Part shown: positions 54,698 to 63,283 of the stretch, piece by piece
Layout: the number at the start of each line of letters is the position of its first letter
Position numbering within the stretch: the stretch's first letter is position 1
Assembly (NCBI GenBank): GCA_024233135.1
Contig: JACKPZ010000018.1
Coordinates: forward strand, 26,022-90,021
Reading direction: 5' to 3'
Source of the DNA: Akkermansiaceae bacterium
GTDB taxonomy: Bacteria > Verrucomicrobiota > Verrucomicrobiia > Verrucomicrobiales > Akkermansiaceae
DNA: 64,000 bases
Translations under genes and position numbers: made by a program
Notes under the pieces: model-generated
The model's database searches: none
Seen by the model: the letters and a program-made list of their open reading frames with translations, nothing else
Told to the model about the DNA's origin: nothing

Positions 54698-57322
54698 CTA
54701 CCTGCGCAGGCGGATGCGCGGGTCGCTTTCCGGATCGACCGGCTCCGACTCGTCGCCGATCCGGATCTTCGGGGTGCTTCCGGGCGGGCTGGTGATGGTG
54801 GCGGACGTGAGCTTCCCGCCGGCCCACTCGATGTCGAGCGTGTGGTTCCCGCGCGCCTTGAGGCCGGTGATCTTCCCGTCCGGCCATGCCGCGGGCAACG
54901 CGGGAAGCAGGTGGATCTCGCCGAGGTGTGATTGCATCAACATTTCAAGAAATGCGGCGGCATAGCCGAAATTCGAGTCGATCTGGAACGGCGGGTGGGC
55001 CATCAGCAGGTTCGGATAGGTGCCTCCCGCATGGTTCATCACGATGGCTGTGGTGGTGGTGTTTTTGAGGGAGTTCCGGAGCAGCTTGTGGGCGCGGTCG
55101 CCGTCGAGCAGACGCGCCCATAGGGCGGACTTCCAGACGATCGCCCAGCCGGTGCCGCCGTCGCCGCGGGCGTCGAGCGACACCGCGGCGGCCTTGGCGA
55201 GCTCCGGGGTGGTCGTCGGCGCGATCTGGCGTCCCGGATAGACGGCGATCATGTGGGAGACGTGGCGGTGCTGGTCTTTCGGATCGTCGCGATCCTCCAT
55301 CCATTCCTGGAGCTGGCCCCACCGGCCGATCTTCGGTTTGAGAAGCTTGTCGCGCAGCCCGGCGACCGTGCCGCGGTAGTCCGCGTCCACTCCGAGGTCG
55401 CTGCTCGCTTCGATGAAGTTGGTGAACAGGTCGTGGACCAGCTGCTGCTCGTACGAATTGCCGACTGCCTTCGGGCCGTGCTCGGGTGAGACGCTTTCCG
55501 GGCTGACCAGTGTGCCGTCGGGCAGCTCGATGAGGTAGTCCTCCCAAAACTCGCAGAGTTCCTTGAGGATCGGATAGGCGATTTCGGCGAGATAACCCTT
55601 GTCGCGGGTGTAGGCATAGTGGTCCCACAGGTTTTGGGCGAGCCACGCGGCGTCGCCCGGCACCCACAGGTAGCTTGCTCCGCCGAAGATCCCGTTTTCC
55701 GAGCGGGTCGCCCAGCCGCGGATGTTCTCACCGAATTTCTTGCGGGTGTTCTCGCGCCGCACCTCGCGCACGGACGATTGGTAGTCGGCGTAGGGTTTGA
55801 AGGTTTCGGAAAGGTTGGCGGGATCGGTGAACCAATAGTTCATCTGCAGATTCACGTCCGAGTGGTAGTCGCAGCGCCACGGCGGATTGTTGTCCGGGTT
55901 CCAAAGCCCCTGCAGGTTCGCCGGCAGCGACCCCGGGCGCGAACACGAGATCATCAGGTAGCGCGCGTAGCGGAGAACCAGTGCCTCAAGGTCGAGGTCG
56001 GATCGGTCGTTCTGATAGGCGAGCAGCCGCCGGTCCGTCGGCAGCGCGCCGTTGGCGTTGCCGGGCAGCTCGATCTGCAGCCGTTCGTAGAGCGTCCGGT
56101 ACTCCGCGATGTGCTCCATGCGCAACTCATCGACCGGCCTGCGTGCCGCGGCGTCGAGTCGCGAGGTGAGTTTCCGGTGCGGGTGCGGACCCTTCCACTG
56201 CTGATCCCGGCGGTTGAGGTAGTTGGTGTCCGCGGCGACGAGGATGGTGAGCGAATCGCATTTGTGGAATTGGAACCCGCCGCCGGCCGCCGTGATCTCG
56301 CCACCATCGTGGAGCACCCGGACCTGGGTTTCGTAGTCGAGGGCGAGCTGATATGTCCCTTTGGTCTGGCGCCCCGGCTTGTTGTATACGAATCCCGCGA
56401 GATTTCCCGCGGCAATGATCGTGTTTCCTTTCGCTACGGACTCCGCATCGTGGGCGTCCGCGAGTTCGATCGATCCGGAGTGCGCGCCCGGCTTGTCGGC
56501 GCTGAAATGGAACACCATCACGCCCGCCGGATGGCTGGCGAAGGCCTCGCGCCGGTAGCGGATGCCGCCTTTGAGGTAGGAGGTGCGGTGGACCGCGGTG
56601 TCGATGTCGAGCTGGCGCCGGTATTCGTCGAACGACGAACCCGGGCCGCCGAGCCGGATGCCGGCGACCTGGAAATGCGTTTTGCTGCGGGTCGTTTTGA
56701 AGACGAGGCGGTACGAACGGAACGTGGCTGGGGTTTCGAGCGCGAACTCGCGCGTTTCGCCCCGATCCTTCCAGGTCTCCACATCGCGGCGCGAGTCGAG
56801 GAGCTTCCACGACCGGCCGTCGTTCGATCCTTCGAGGTCCCAGTCCTTCGGGTCGCGGCCGGGGACATCGTTGCCGGAGGTGATCGCATAGCGGGTCAGC
56901 TCCGGGGTGTCGCCGGGATAGTGGACGAGCGCGGTCACCTCGGCACCGCGGTTTTCCACACACCATTTGGTGGCCGGGTCGTCGTCGAACGCCTGCTCGA
57001 TCGTCTCACCCGGAGTGGCCGGCGCGTCGGTGGAAACCTCGCCCTGCGACGCCTCCGGATGGAGGGTGACAAACAGGTCGCCGAGCGCCTGATACGAGCC
57101 GGTGTCGGACTCGTCGCCGATCCACATGCTGTCCTCGTTCAACAGGATCCGCTCGGTCGAGACCTGGCCGAAGAGCATCGCGCCCAGGTTGCCATTGCCG
57201 ATGGGAAGGGCGTCGGTTTGCCAGGTTTCGGCCGGTTGTTCGTACCACAGCCTGTGGTTGGAAGGGACCGCGGGCGAGTCCGCGGTGAGGACGACGGAGA
57301 GAGAAAGAAGGCGGATCCACAT
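54698..57322 (-). CDS. GH95 family glycoside hydrolase with inserted F5/8-type domain
   Basis: An 874-residue protein from ATG 57322 (signal MWIRLLSLSVVLTADS). GH95 features include LPIGNGNLGAMLFG, NLQGLWNPDNNPPW and the catalytic-region YHSDVNLQMNYW (485-495). In the characterised bifidobacterial fucosidase, the first of two Asn in this region is, as I recall, part of the catalytic pair; here it is Asp489, followed by Asn491. Residues 91-227 are a discoidin/F5-8C-type domain (AFDDDPATKW, WDLEGSNDGRSWKLLDSRRD) inserted into the N-terminal supersandwich. GH95 enzymes act on alpha-L-fucose or alpha-L-galactose; this substrate is not known. Confidence 0.92.
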   Translation of the reverse strand: MWIRLLSLSVVLTADSPAVPSNHRLWYEQPAETWQTDALPIGNGNLGAMLFGQVSTERILLNEDSMWIGDESDTGSYQALGDLFVTLHPEASQGEVSTDAPATPGETIEQAFDDDPATKWCVENRGAEVTALVHYPGDTPELTRYAITSGNDVPGRDPKDWDLEGSNDGRSWKLLDSRRDVETWKDRGETREFALETPATFRSYRLVFKTTRSKTHFQVAGIRLGGPGSSFDEYRRQLDIDTAVHRTSYLKGGIRYRREAFASHPAGVMVFHFSADKPGAHSGSIELADAHDAESVAKGNTIIAAGNLAGFVYNKPGRQTKGTYQLALDYETQVRVLHDGGEITAAGGGFQFHKCDSLTILVAADTNYLNRRDQQWKGPHPHRKLTSRLDAAARRPVDELRMEHIAEYRTLYERLQIELPGNANGALPTDRRLLAYQNDRSDLDLEALVLRYARYLMISCSRPGSLPANLQGLWNPDNNPPWRCDYHSDVNLQMNYWFTDPANLSETFKPYADYQSSVREVRRENTRKKFGENIRGWATRSENGIFGGASYLWVPGDAAWLAQNLWDHYAYTRDKGYLAEIAYPILKELCEFWEDYLIELPDGTLVSPESVSPEHGPKAVGNSYEQQLVHDLFTNFIEASSDLGVDADYRGTVAGLRDKLLKPKIGRWGQLQEWMEDRDDPKDQHRHVSHMIAVYPGRQIAPTTTPELAKAAAVSLDARGDGGTGWAIVWKSALWARLLDGDRAHKLLRNSLKNTTTTAIVMNHAGGTYPNLLMAHPPFQIDSNFGYAAAFLEMLMQSHLGEIHLLPALPAAWPDGKITGLKARGNHTLDIEWAGGKLTSATITSPPGSTPKIRIGDESEPVDPESDPRIRLRR

Positions 57323-57393
57323 AACAGACTCCACCCACGGAAGCAGGTGATCTCCGGGTCGCCAAGGAGGATGCTCGTTTCCCGTATGAATTT

Positions 57394-57420
57394 CATCCGG
57401 TCCCCGAAGCGGGCCGGATG
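57394..57420 (-). terminator. Hairpin after engB, weak terminator candidate
   Basis: CATCCGG (57394-57400) and CCGGATG (57414-57420) form a 7-bp stem with a loop containing CCC/GGG. It lies just past the end of engB (minus strand). No T-run follows, so termination is uncertain. Confidence 0.3.
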
Positions 57421-57432
57421 GAACCGACCCGT

Positions 57433-58026
57433 TCAGGCGGTCACCGACTGCCGCATCGCGCCGAGCAGTTCGAGCCGGCCCGTCTTCGCCGTAGCGGAAG
57501 TGGTGTAGGTCTCCGCAAACGGGTCGATCCACGGCGTCACCGCCTCCAGGAATCCGGCGGCGTTCGCCCGCGTCCGCGTCGGCGATTGTTTGTCCGCCTT
57601 GGTGAACACCAGCGAGAACGGCCTCCCGGTGCCGTGCAGCCATGCGACGAAATCGAGGTCGATCCGCTGCGGGTCGTGCCGCGAGTCGATCAACACGAAG
57701 ACCCGCTTCAGATTGTCCCGCCGCTCGATGAAATCTCCGACCAGCAGGTTGAAATCGAATTTCTCATGCTTCGCCGTCTTCGCGAATCCATAGCCCGGTA
57801 GGTCCACCAGCGACCACTCCTCGTTGATGAGGAAAAAGTTCAGCATCCGCGTCTTGCCCGGAGTGGCGGACACCTTTGCCAGGCTCTTCTGGTTCGTCAG
57901 CAGGTTGATGAGCGACGATTTCCCCACATTCGAGCGCCCGATCAGCGCCACCTCCGGCACCTCCCATTGGGGACAAGCGTCGAGCTTCGTCGCGCTGGTG
58001 ATGAACTTGGCCGAGCGGATCTTCAT
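57433..58026 (-). CDS. engB: Ribosome biogenesis GTPase EngB/YsxC
   Basis: A 197-residue protein from ATG 58026 (MKIRSAKFITSATKLD). The GTPase motifs are G1 GRSNVGKSS, G2 Thr in ATPGKTR, G3 DLPGYG and G4 TKAD. It helps assemble the 50S subunit. The C-terminus (LELLGAMRQS) is standard. It is divergent from the autotransporter gene with about 300 bases between them. Confidence 0.96.
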   Translation of the reverse strand: MKIRSAKFITSATKLDACPQWEVPEVALIGRSNVGKSSLINLLTNQKSLAKVSATPGKTRMLNFFLINEEWSLVDLPGYGFAKTAKHEKFDFNLLVGDFIERRDNLKRVFVLIDSRHDPQRIDLDFVAWLHGTGRPFSLVFTKADKQSPTRTRANAAGFLEAVTPWIDPFAETYTTSATAKTGRLELLGAMRQSVTA

Positions 58027-58330
58027 GCCGCCGAGGAGACGGGAAACATGGCGCCGGGTGCAACACCGGATTTTCAACGATGCACGGCACCTTGGGCACC
58101 GGCATCGCTCGCCAGTTTTATGACTCCTCAAGGAAGATGGACCTGATTTTGCACTTTCCGAACGGTTCAAACCTCGTAGTTTGGATGCGCATTCCGGCCG
58201 GACTGCATTGCTTTGTCGCCACGAATCCATCTGGAAGCCGTGATCTTCCGTTTGAGACCCGCTCGACGGGTGAAAACGGGCTGGTTGCGAGTGGCGGAAC
58301 GGCATGCCGTTTCGAATTCGATTCTCACCC
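58027..58330. other. Divergent intergenic region, engB/autotransporter
   Basis: This 304-base region holds no ORF of note and no RNA gene that I can recognise. It must carry the promoters of engB (minus) and the autotransporter (plus), but I see no clear -10/-35 pair or ribosome binding site. Confidence 0.5.
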
Positions 58331-61186
58331 ATGAAACCACGCAAAAATCCGCTGTTTCACTTCCGCGGTCATGTTTTCCGAGGGGCTTTGATCGCCACCG
58401 TATTCCTTCATCTCGCCCTCCCGCATGCCGACGCGGATTGGATTTGGACCGGAGCGGTGGATCGCGATTGGTTCAAGGCCGGGAACTGGACCAGCGATCA
58501 TACGAGCTATTCATATCACAGGATTCCCGCGGGTGGAGATGTGTGGATCGCAGGAGGCGTCGCGAGCACCGGCTCCCTGACACAACTGGGCGATCTCACC
58601 ATCGACGGGACGATGGGAAGCGCGGAGTTGAAGACAAACCTGACCCTGTCCGGCGGTACTCTTTCCATCGTCAACGGCGGGATCATGTCGAGATATCGTT
58701 CGAACTCAGTGTTCGCCGTCCACAATTCGGCCACCCTGCTGGTCTCCGGCATCCATTCCGACGGCAGAAGATCCATGGTGACGGGTGGCGGTCTCGCGAT
58801 CGGCCAATGGGGAGGCAACGACAACGTGGTCCGGGTGGAAGATGGCGGGTTGATCCAGGTTGATTCGATTTCCGTCCCTGAACATACCTTCACGAAGAGC
58901 AGCCACTCCACGCTGATCGTCCGCGGGGTGCATGCCAGTGGCGTCGCATCCGAAGTGGAGGCGCAGCGCATCGTCCTCGGAAGACTCCGAACTACAACGG
59001 GAGAGATCCAGGTGCTGGACGGTGGGGTGATCCACGTCGATTCCCTCATGAGTTATCATGATGCACAAGTAACCGTGTCGGGCTCGGCGGGGCCGGATCA
59101 TCAGTCCACCCTCCGGTTTGGCGACCTTTCGATCGCTTGGGACGGTCCCAGCTTCCACGTGCTAGATGGCGGCCGTTTGATCGCCGGATCGAGGGTGGAC
59201 GATGTTCATGTTTCCGGAATGGATGAATGGGGCAACCGGTCCCGTGTGGACGCGCCGGAAGGCTTCAGCGGCGCCTTCCTTGTGGAGAACGACGGGCTCG
59301 TTGTCTCGCCCACCGTAACGGTTTCTCCCGATGGTTCCGTGTTGCGGGGATCCGGTCAAGGATCGAGCGCCATCCAGTTGGACCGAATGCCAAGCCACGA
59401 CGGCGGCGGATGGCTCGAGGTGGACGGTGGCACGCTGGTCGTTGGGATGGACGGCAGCCTTTCCGGAGAAACGAATCCGGTGCCCATCGTGATCGGCGGT
59501 GGCGGCATGTGGGTGGACACATCGAAAAACGTCGCCCTGAACGGCGCATGGACGCGGGGCGAGGGACGACTGCACAAGATCGGTCCGGGAACCCTTGAAC
59601 TGCTCGGGGCGAACCTGCATGGCGGAGGAACTTTTGTGAGGGAGGGACGGCTGATCCTCGGTGGTGACGACGCAAGCCTCTCCGGTGACGTGAGGGTCTT
59701 TGAAGGAGCGGGCTTGAGTGGCAGCGGCAGCGTCGGTGGAGATCTTGTGAACCATGGTTCGCTGAGCCCAGGACAGTCGCCAGGTGTTCTGCGGATCGGG
59801 GGTTCGTTCAGGCAATCGTCCTCCGGCTCGCTGACGCTGGAGGCGGGTGCCGTCGGTGCGAGCGATCTCATGCTGGTGGGCGGGAACGCGATGCTGGGCG
59901 GCACGCTTGCGATCGAGAACCTGGGCACGGACCTGGAGTATGGAGATCGCTTGGCGCTGATCCGCGCCCGCGGACTGAAGGGATCATTTCGCGAGGTGGA
60001 GTTGATCGGTTTTGATCATTTCCGGCCGTCCCTCGTGAGGAACGGCGGAATTCTGTCCCTGTTGGCGGCACCAGTTTCCTACACCGCCGTGGCGCGGGAC
60101 GCGAACGAGCGAAGCATCGCGGGGGCGCTCGACTCATGGATTGCGAACCCGTCGGGTGACCGCGGCACCGTGTCCCATGAACTCGACTTGCTTTCCACCG
60201 GCGAATACGCGCGGGCTTTCGCCGCCGTATCGCCCGCATGGATCCATGCCACGGATGAGTTTCTCGTTTCCCTGCACCACACCCAGATGTTCGTGCTTGA
60301 TCGCCGGCTCGAAGGACGCCGGCTGATGCGCGCTGCTGGCGGGCCCGGATCGAACGATTGGGATCCGTGGGGACTCACCTACGGGATGTTTTCATGCGAG
60401 CACACTCTCGATTCCTTCGGCGGCGATATCAAGAGTGGCGGCCTGCTTGTGGGTATGGACCGCTTGATGGAGGGAAACATCGTCGCAGGTGGGTTCATGG
60501 GGTTTGGTGCGGGCGAGGCGGAGGCGGGTGGTCTGGGCGAGTCCTCCGCGCGCAGCTTCACAGCGGGCGTGTACTCCACCTTCGAAGAGCAGGGGCTTCA
60601 CGGAAACGCCACCTTCGGGGTCGGTGTCTTCGATGAGGAACTGGAGAGGGAGATCCGGTTCGGCGGCCTCCAGCGCGTAGCCCGTGCCGATGGCGAGGGG
60701 TCAGGTATCTTCGGCTCGGTGAGCGGCGGCTACTCCTTTGTTCGGAAGGGTTTGAAATTCGGCCCCGCCGCGGGATTGTTCGCCGATTGGACGCGCTTCG
60801 ATTCCCTTCGGGAAGAAGGCGCGGGCGTGCTCGATCTGCGGGTCGGCAGCCGCTCCGCGGAAAGCCTGCGCAGCCTCGTGGGCGCCGAAGCATCGTACGA
60901 GCAGGTCATGCCTTCCGGTTTCGTGCTCGTGCCCCAGGCTTCTTTGTTCTGGTCCCACGAGTTTCTCCGCGATTCCGCGAACCTCCACGCCACGTTCGAA
61001 GCCGGGCGCGGCTCTGCCTTCCACTACGATCCCGACGGCAGAGATGCGGACTCCCTCCTCCTCAATGCCGCCATGAACGTCCTGTCGCCTTGGGGTATGC
61101 ACGGCTCCATCGGCTATCAGGCGGGGTTCGGCTTTGACGGAAGTCTCGACCACAGCGTCAGTGTGGGCCTCGACTGGCCGTTCTGA
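58331..61186 (+). CDS. Autotransporter (type V secretion) with beta-strand passenger
   Basis: A 951-residue protein from ATG 58331 (MKPRKNPLFHF). A signal peptide (GALIATVFLHLALPHADA) precedes a passenger of beta-helix/repeat type with GxGxLxKxGxGTLELLG-like elements (GEGRLHKIGPGTLELLG). The C-terminal 260 residues are a predicted beta-barrel ending in VSVGLDWPF; the terminal Phe is typical of outer-membrane beta-barrels inserted by the Bam machinery. The passenger is probably displayed on the cell surface. There is no protease motif. It is the only complete autotransporter in the window. Confidence 0.92.
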   Translation: MKPRKNPLFHFRGHVFRGALIATVFLHLALPHADADWIWTGAVDRDWFKAGNWTSDHTSYSYHRIPAGGDVWIAGGVASTGSLTQLGDLTIDGTMGSAELKTNLTLSGGTLSIVNGGIMSRYRSNSVFAVHNSATLLVSGIHSDGRRSMVTGGGLAIGQWGGNDNVVRVEDGGLIQVDSISVPEHTFTKSSHSTLIVRGVHASGVASEVEAQRIVLGRLRTTTGEIQVLDGGVIHVDSLMSYHDAQVTVSGSAGPDHQSTLRFGDLSIAWDGPSFHVLDGGRLIAGSRVDDVHVSGMDEWGNRSRVDAPEGFSGAFLVENDGLVVSPTVTVSPDGSVLRGSGQGSSAIQLDRMPSHDGGGWLEVDGGTLVVGMDGSLSGETNPVPIVIGGGGMWVDTSKNVALNGAWTRGEGRLHKIGPGTLELLGANLHGGGTFVREGRLILGGDDASLSGDVRVFEGAGLSGSGSVGGDLVNHGSLSPGQSPGVLRIGGSFRQSSSGSLTLEAGAVGASDLMLVGGNAMLGGTLAIENLGTDLEYGDRLALIRARGLKGSFREVELIGFDHFRPSLVRNGGILSLLAAPVSYTAVARDANERSIAGALDSWIANPSGDRGTVSHELDLLSTGEYARAFAAVSPAWIHATDEFLVSLHHTQMFVLDRRLEGRRLMRAAGGPGSNDWDPWGLTYGMFSCEHTLDSFGGDIKSGGLLVGMDRLMEGNIVAGGFMGFGAGEAEAGGLGESSARSFTAGVYSTFEEQGLHGNATFGVGVFDEELEREIRFGGLQRVARADGEGSGIFGSVSGGYSFVRKGLKFGPAAGLFADWTRFDSLREEGAGVLDLRVGSRSAESLRSLVGAEASYEQVMPSGFVLVPQASLFWSHEFLRDSANLHATFEAGRGSAFHYDPDGRDADSLLLNAAMNVLSPWGMHGSIGYQAGFGFDGSLDHSVSVGLDWPF

Positions 61187-61213
61187 GCCTCGACCGCCCG
61201 CGGATCTCGGAAC

Positions 61214-62308
61214 TCAGATCAACTCCCCCGCAATCGGGTCCACCAGGGCCCGGCCGCGGCCGATGAGTTTCAACGAGCCGCCGTCGAGCGTGGCGAGGCC
61301 CTCGCCGGCGAGTTGGGCGGCGCGTTCGCGGCCGGTTCCATCTAACAATCCGAGCGGAATGCCCTCGATCGTCCGTAGTCCGAGGGCGACGAGTTCGATG
61401 CGGCGGGCCTCGGGATCGAGTTCCTCCAACTCGTCGGTGGCATGGCCGATCGTTTCGATGCGTTCGACGTAGGCCGCGGTATCGGAAACGTTGCGACCGC
61501 GGGTGCCGCCGATGGTGCTTACCGCGGACGGGCCGAGCCCGAGGTATTCCTCGCCGCGCCAGTAGCCGCGGTTGTGCGACGACTCGCGGCCGGGTTTCGC
61601 GTAGTTCGAGGTCTCGTAGTGGAGGAAACCTGCTTCGGTTAGATATTCGTGCGTTGTCTCGAACATCCCGGCGTCACGATCCTCGTCCCCGCGCATCTCG
61701 CCCCGTCGCAGCGACTCGAAGAATGCGGTGTCCTCCTCGTAGGTGAGGTTGTAGGCGGAGATGTGGTCGGGCTCCAGCGATACCGTGCGTTCGAGCGTTT
61801 CCATCCAGTCGCTTGCGCTCTGTCCGGGAATGGAAAACATGAGGTCGATGTTCACCTCGGCCATGCCCGCGTCGCGAAGGATGCGCACCGACTCGGCGGC
61901 CTGCTCCGGATCGTGCTCGCGGCCGAGGGTTTCCAACACGTGCGGAGAAAACGACTGGATGCCGAGCGAGACGCGCGTGACTCTGAGTTCGCGGAACAAA
62001 GTGGCTTTCGAGAGATCGAAAGTCGCCGGGTTCGCTTCCAGAGTCACCTCGTCGAGCGTCGTGAAATCGACCGTCTCGTGCAGGCTGCCGAAGAGTTTCC
62101 GCAGATGTCCGGGCGAGAGCATGCTCGGCGTCCCGCCGCCGAGATAGATCGTCCGCGGTTTCACCTCCACCTCCGCGATCCGCCGCCGCGCCTCCTCACC
62201 CAGCGCGTCGATGAAACGCCCGATCGGCGTCGCGCCCGGCGTGTGCTTGTAAAACGAGCAATACGGGCAGACCCGGTGGCAAAACGGAATGTGGAGATAC
62301 GCGAGCAG
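61214..62308 (-). CDS. hemW: Heme chaperone HemW (radical SAM)
   Basis: The gene lacks an ATG, GTG or TTG at its natural N-terminus. A TGA at 62333-62335 is in frame; downstream of it the first plausible start is CTG 62308, giving the family-like start LLAYLHIPFCHRVCPYC, with the radical-SAM CxxxCxxC at residues 10-17. The protein is then 364 residues. An ATG at 62170 is internal and would remove the cluster. HemW loads heme onto electron-transport proteins. It is in the same frame as the flavin reductase gene that ends in the TGA. Confidence 0.85.
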   Translation of the reverse strand: MLAYLHIPFCHRVCPYCSFYKHTPGATPIGRFIDALGEEARRRIAEVEVKPRTIYLGGGTPSMLSPGHLRKLFGSLHETVDFTTLDEVTLEANPATFDLSKATLFRELRVTRVSLGIQSFSPHVLETLGREHDPEQAAESVRILRDAGMAEVNIDLMFSIPGQSASDWMETLERTVSLEPDHISAYNLTYEEDTAFFESLRRGEMRGDEDRDAGMFETTHEYLTEAGFLHYETSNYAKPGRESSHNRGYWRGEEYLGLGPSAVSTIGGTRGRNVSDTAAYVERIETIGHATDELEELDPEARRIELVALGLRTIEGIPLGLLDGTGRERAAQLAGEGLATLDGGSLKLIGRGRALVDPIAGELI

Positions 62309-62332
62309 GGCGGGGGATCGGTGGTCGATTTG

Positions 62333-62938
62333 TCAGGCCGGGCGGATCATCTCGAACAAATCCCTCGTATGGCAATACCAGTTCGGCACGGACATCCGGC
62401 CGACCGGATGATACATCTCGCCGCGGACGCGGAGTTTCTCCGGATCGAACAAGTCGTCGGCCACCCAGGCGCGGTGCACGATGCCGAAGACGAGCCGGTT
62501 TTCCCCGATGATCTCGATCTTGTGGAGCTTGCACTCGAGTGCGGCCGGCGCGGCGGCGATGCGCGGCGGGGCGACGATGCTCGATGCCGCGGTCTCCAGC
62601 TTTTCGTATTTCGTTTCACTCGTCCCGTACGGGTGCGATGCGGCCGTGCGGACCATGGCCTCCGCCAGTTCCTCGCTCACGAGATTCACGACAAACTCGC
62701 CCGTCCGTTCGCAGTTGCGCGCGGTGTCCTTGGGCGTGCCGTCGTCGCGGTCGCCGGGCGAAAAGATCACCAGCGGCGGTTCGGCACCGAAGACGTTGAA
62801 AAACGAAAACGGCGCGATGTTCACGCCGCCGTCCTCGTTGAGCGTGCTGACCCACGCGATCGGCCGCGGGGTCACCAGGCTCGCGAGGATCGGGTAGGCG
62901 CGGCCGGCGTGGGTGGACATCAGGTCGAGTTCGGTCAT
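62333..62938 (-). CDS. Flavin reductase family protein (DIM6/NTAB type)
   Basis: A 201-residue protein from ATG 62938. The split-barrel FMN-binding fold is shown by TPRPIAWVSTLNEDGGVNIAPFSFFN and by ERTGEFVVNLV. These proteins bind FMN and reduce flavin or act on small aromatics. The gene ends in TGA, after which the hemW frame continues with only 8 codons before the first likely start. Confidence 0.92.
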   Translation of the reverse strand: MTELDLMSTHAGRAYPILASLVTPRPIAWVSTLNEDGGVNIAPFSFFNVFGAEPPLVIFSPGDRDDGTPKDTARNCERTGEFVVNLVSEELAEAMVRTAASHPYGTSETKYEKLETAASSIVAPPRIAAAPAALECKLHKIEIIGENRLVFGIVHRAWVADDLFDPEKLRVRGEMYHPVGRMSVPNWYCHTRDLFEMIRPA

Positions 62939-63042
62939 GGCGGCTCCATTCTGCCCCGCCTCCGCCCGGATGCAACCCAGGGCGACCTCGCTTTGGAAAC
63001 AGCCCGCGAACCACCGGTGCGTCTTTCATCCGTCGGAGAAGG

Positions 63043-63158
63043 AACCACTGAGAAACTGAGAGCCACTGAAGCCACTGAAAAAAGGATGATGACAGGGAAC
63101 CATCGATCCGCATCCATTCGCCTCAGTGAACCCAGTGGTCCTCAGTGTTTCAGTGGTT
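63043..63158. repeat. Inverted-repeat pair of cassette type with no gene inside
   Basis: Arms at 63043-63078 and 63123-63158 are inverted copies with 28 of 36 matches. Both begin AACCACTGA and are built from about four 9-base units of the type CCACTGAGA. The architecture (four tandem 9-mers per arm, facing in opposite directions) is that of the metH cassette, but with different unit sequence. The interior is only 44 bases, with no ORF. An emptied or reduced cassette is the simplest reading. The rest of this 345-base intergenic region holds no gene. Confidence 0.75.
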
Positions 63159-63283
63159 TTTCTTTCCCGCCTGATTCGAAAGCCATTCACAACCAGAATC
63201 ATCACTATGGGTAACGCTGGGCGCGGGGGCTCCGTGCGAAATCCGCGCTTGCACGGGATGATCCGCGCCGGAACGTTCGCGCC

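Noticed and set aside
54688..54701. GAAGGCGCGGCTAC resembling half of the REP-like element, also over a stop codon
   Set aside because: Only one arm is visible and identity to the element at 2668-2730 is partial. It may be a degenerate half-site but cannot be supported alone.
58027..58330. A tRNA-like T-arm (GGTTCAAACC) in the engB intergenic region
   Set aside because: No acceptor stem, D-arm or anticodon arm can be built around it.
63043..63158. CRISPR array
   Set aside because: The repeats are 9-base imperfect units in inverted arms, without regular spacers; this is not a CRISPR pattern.
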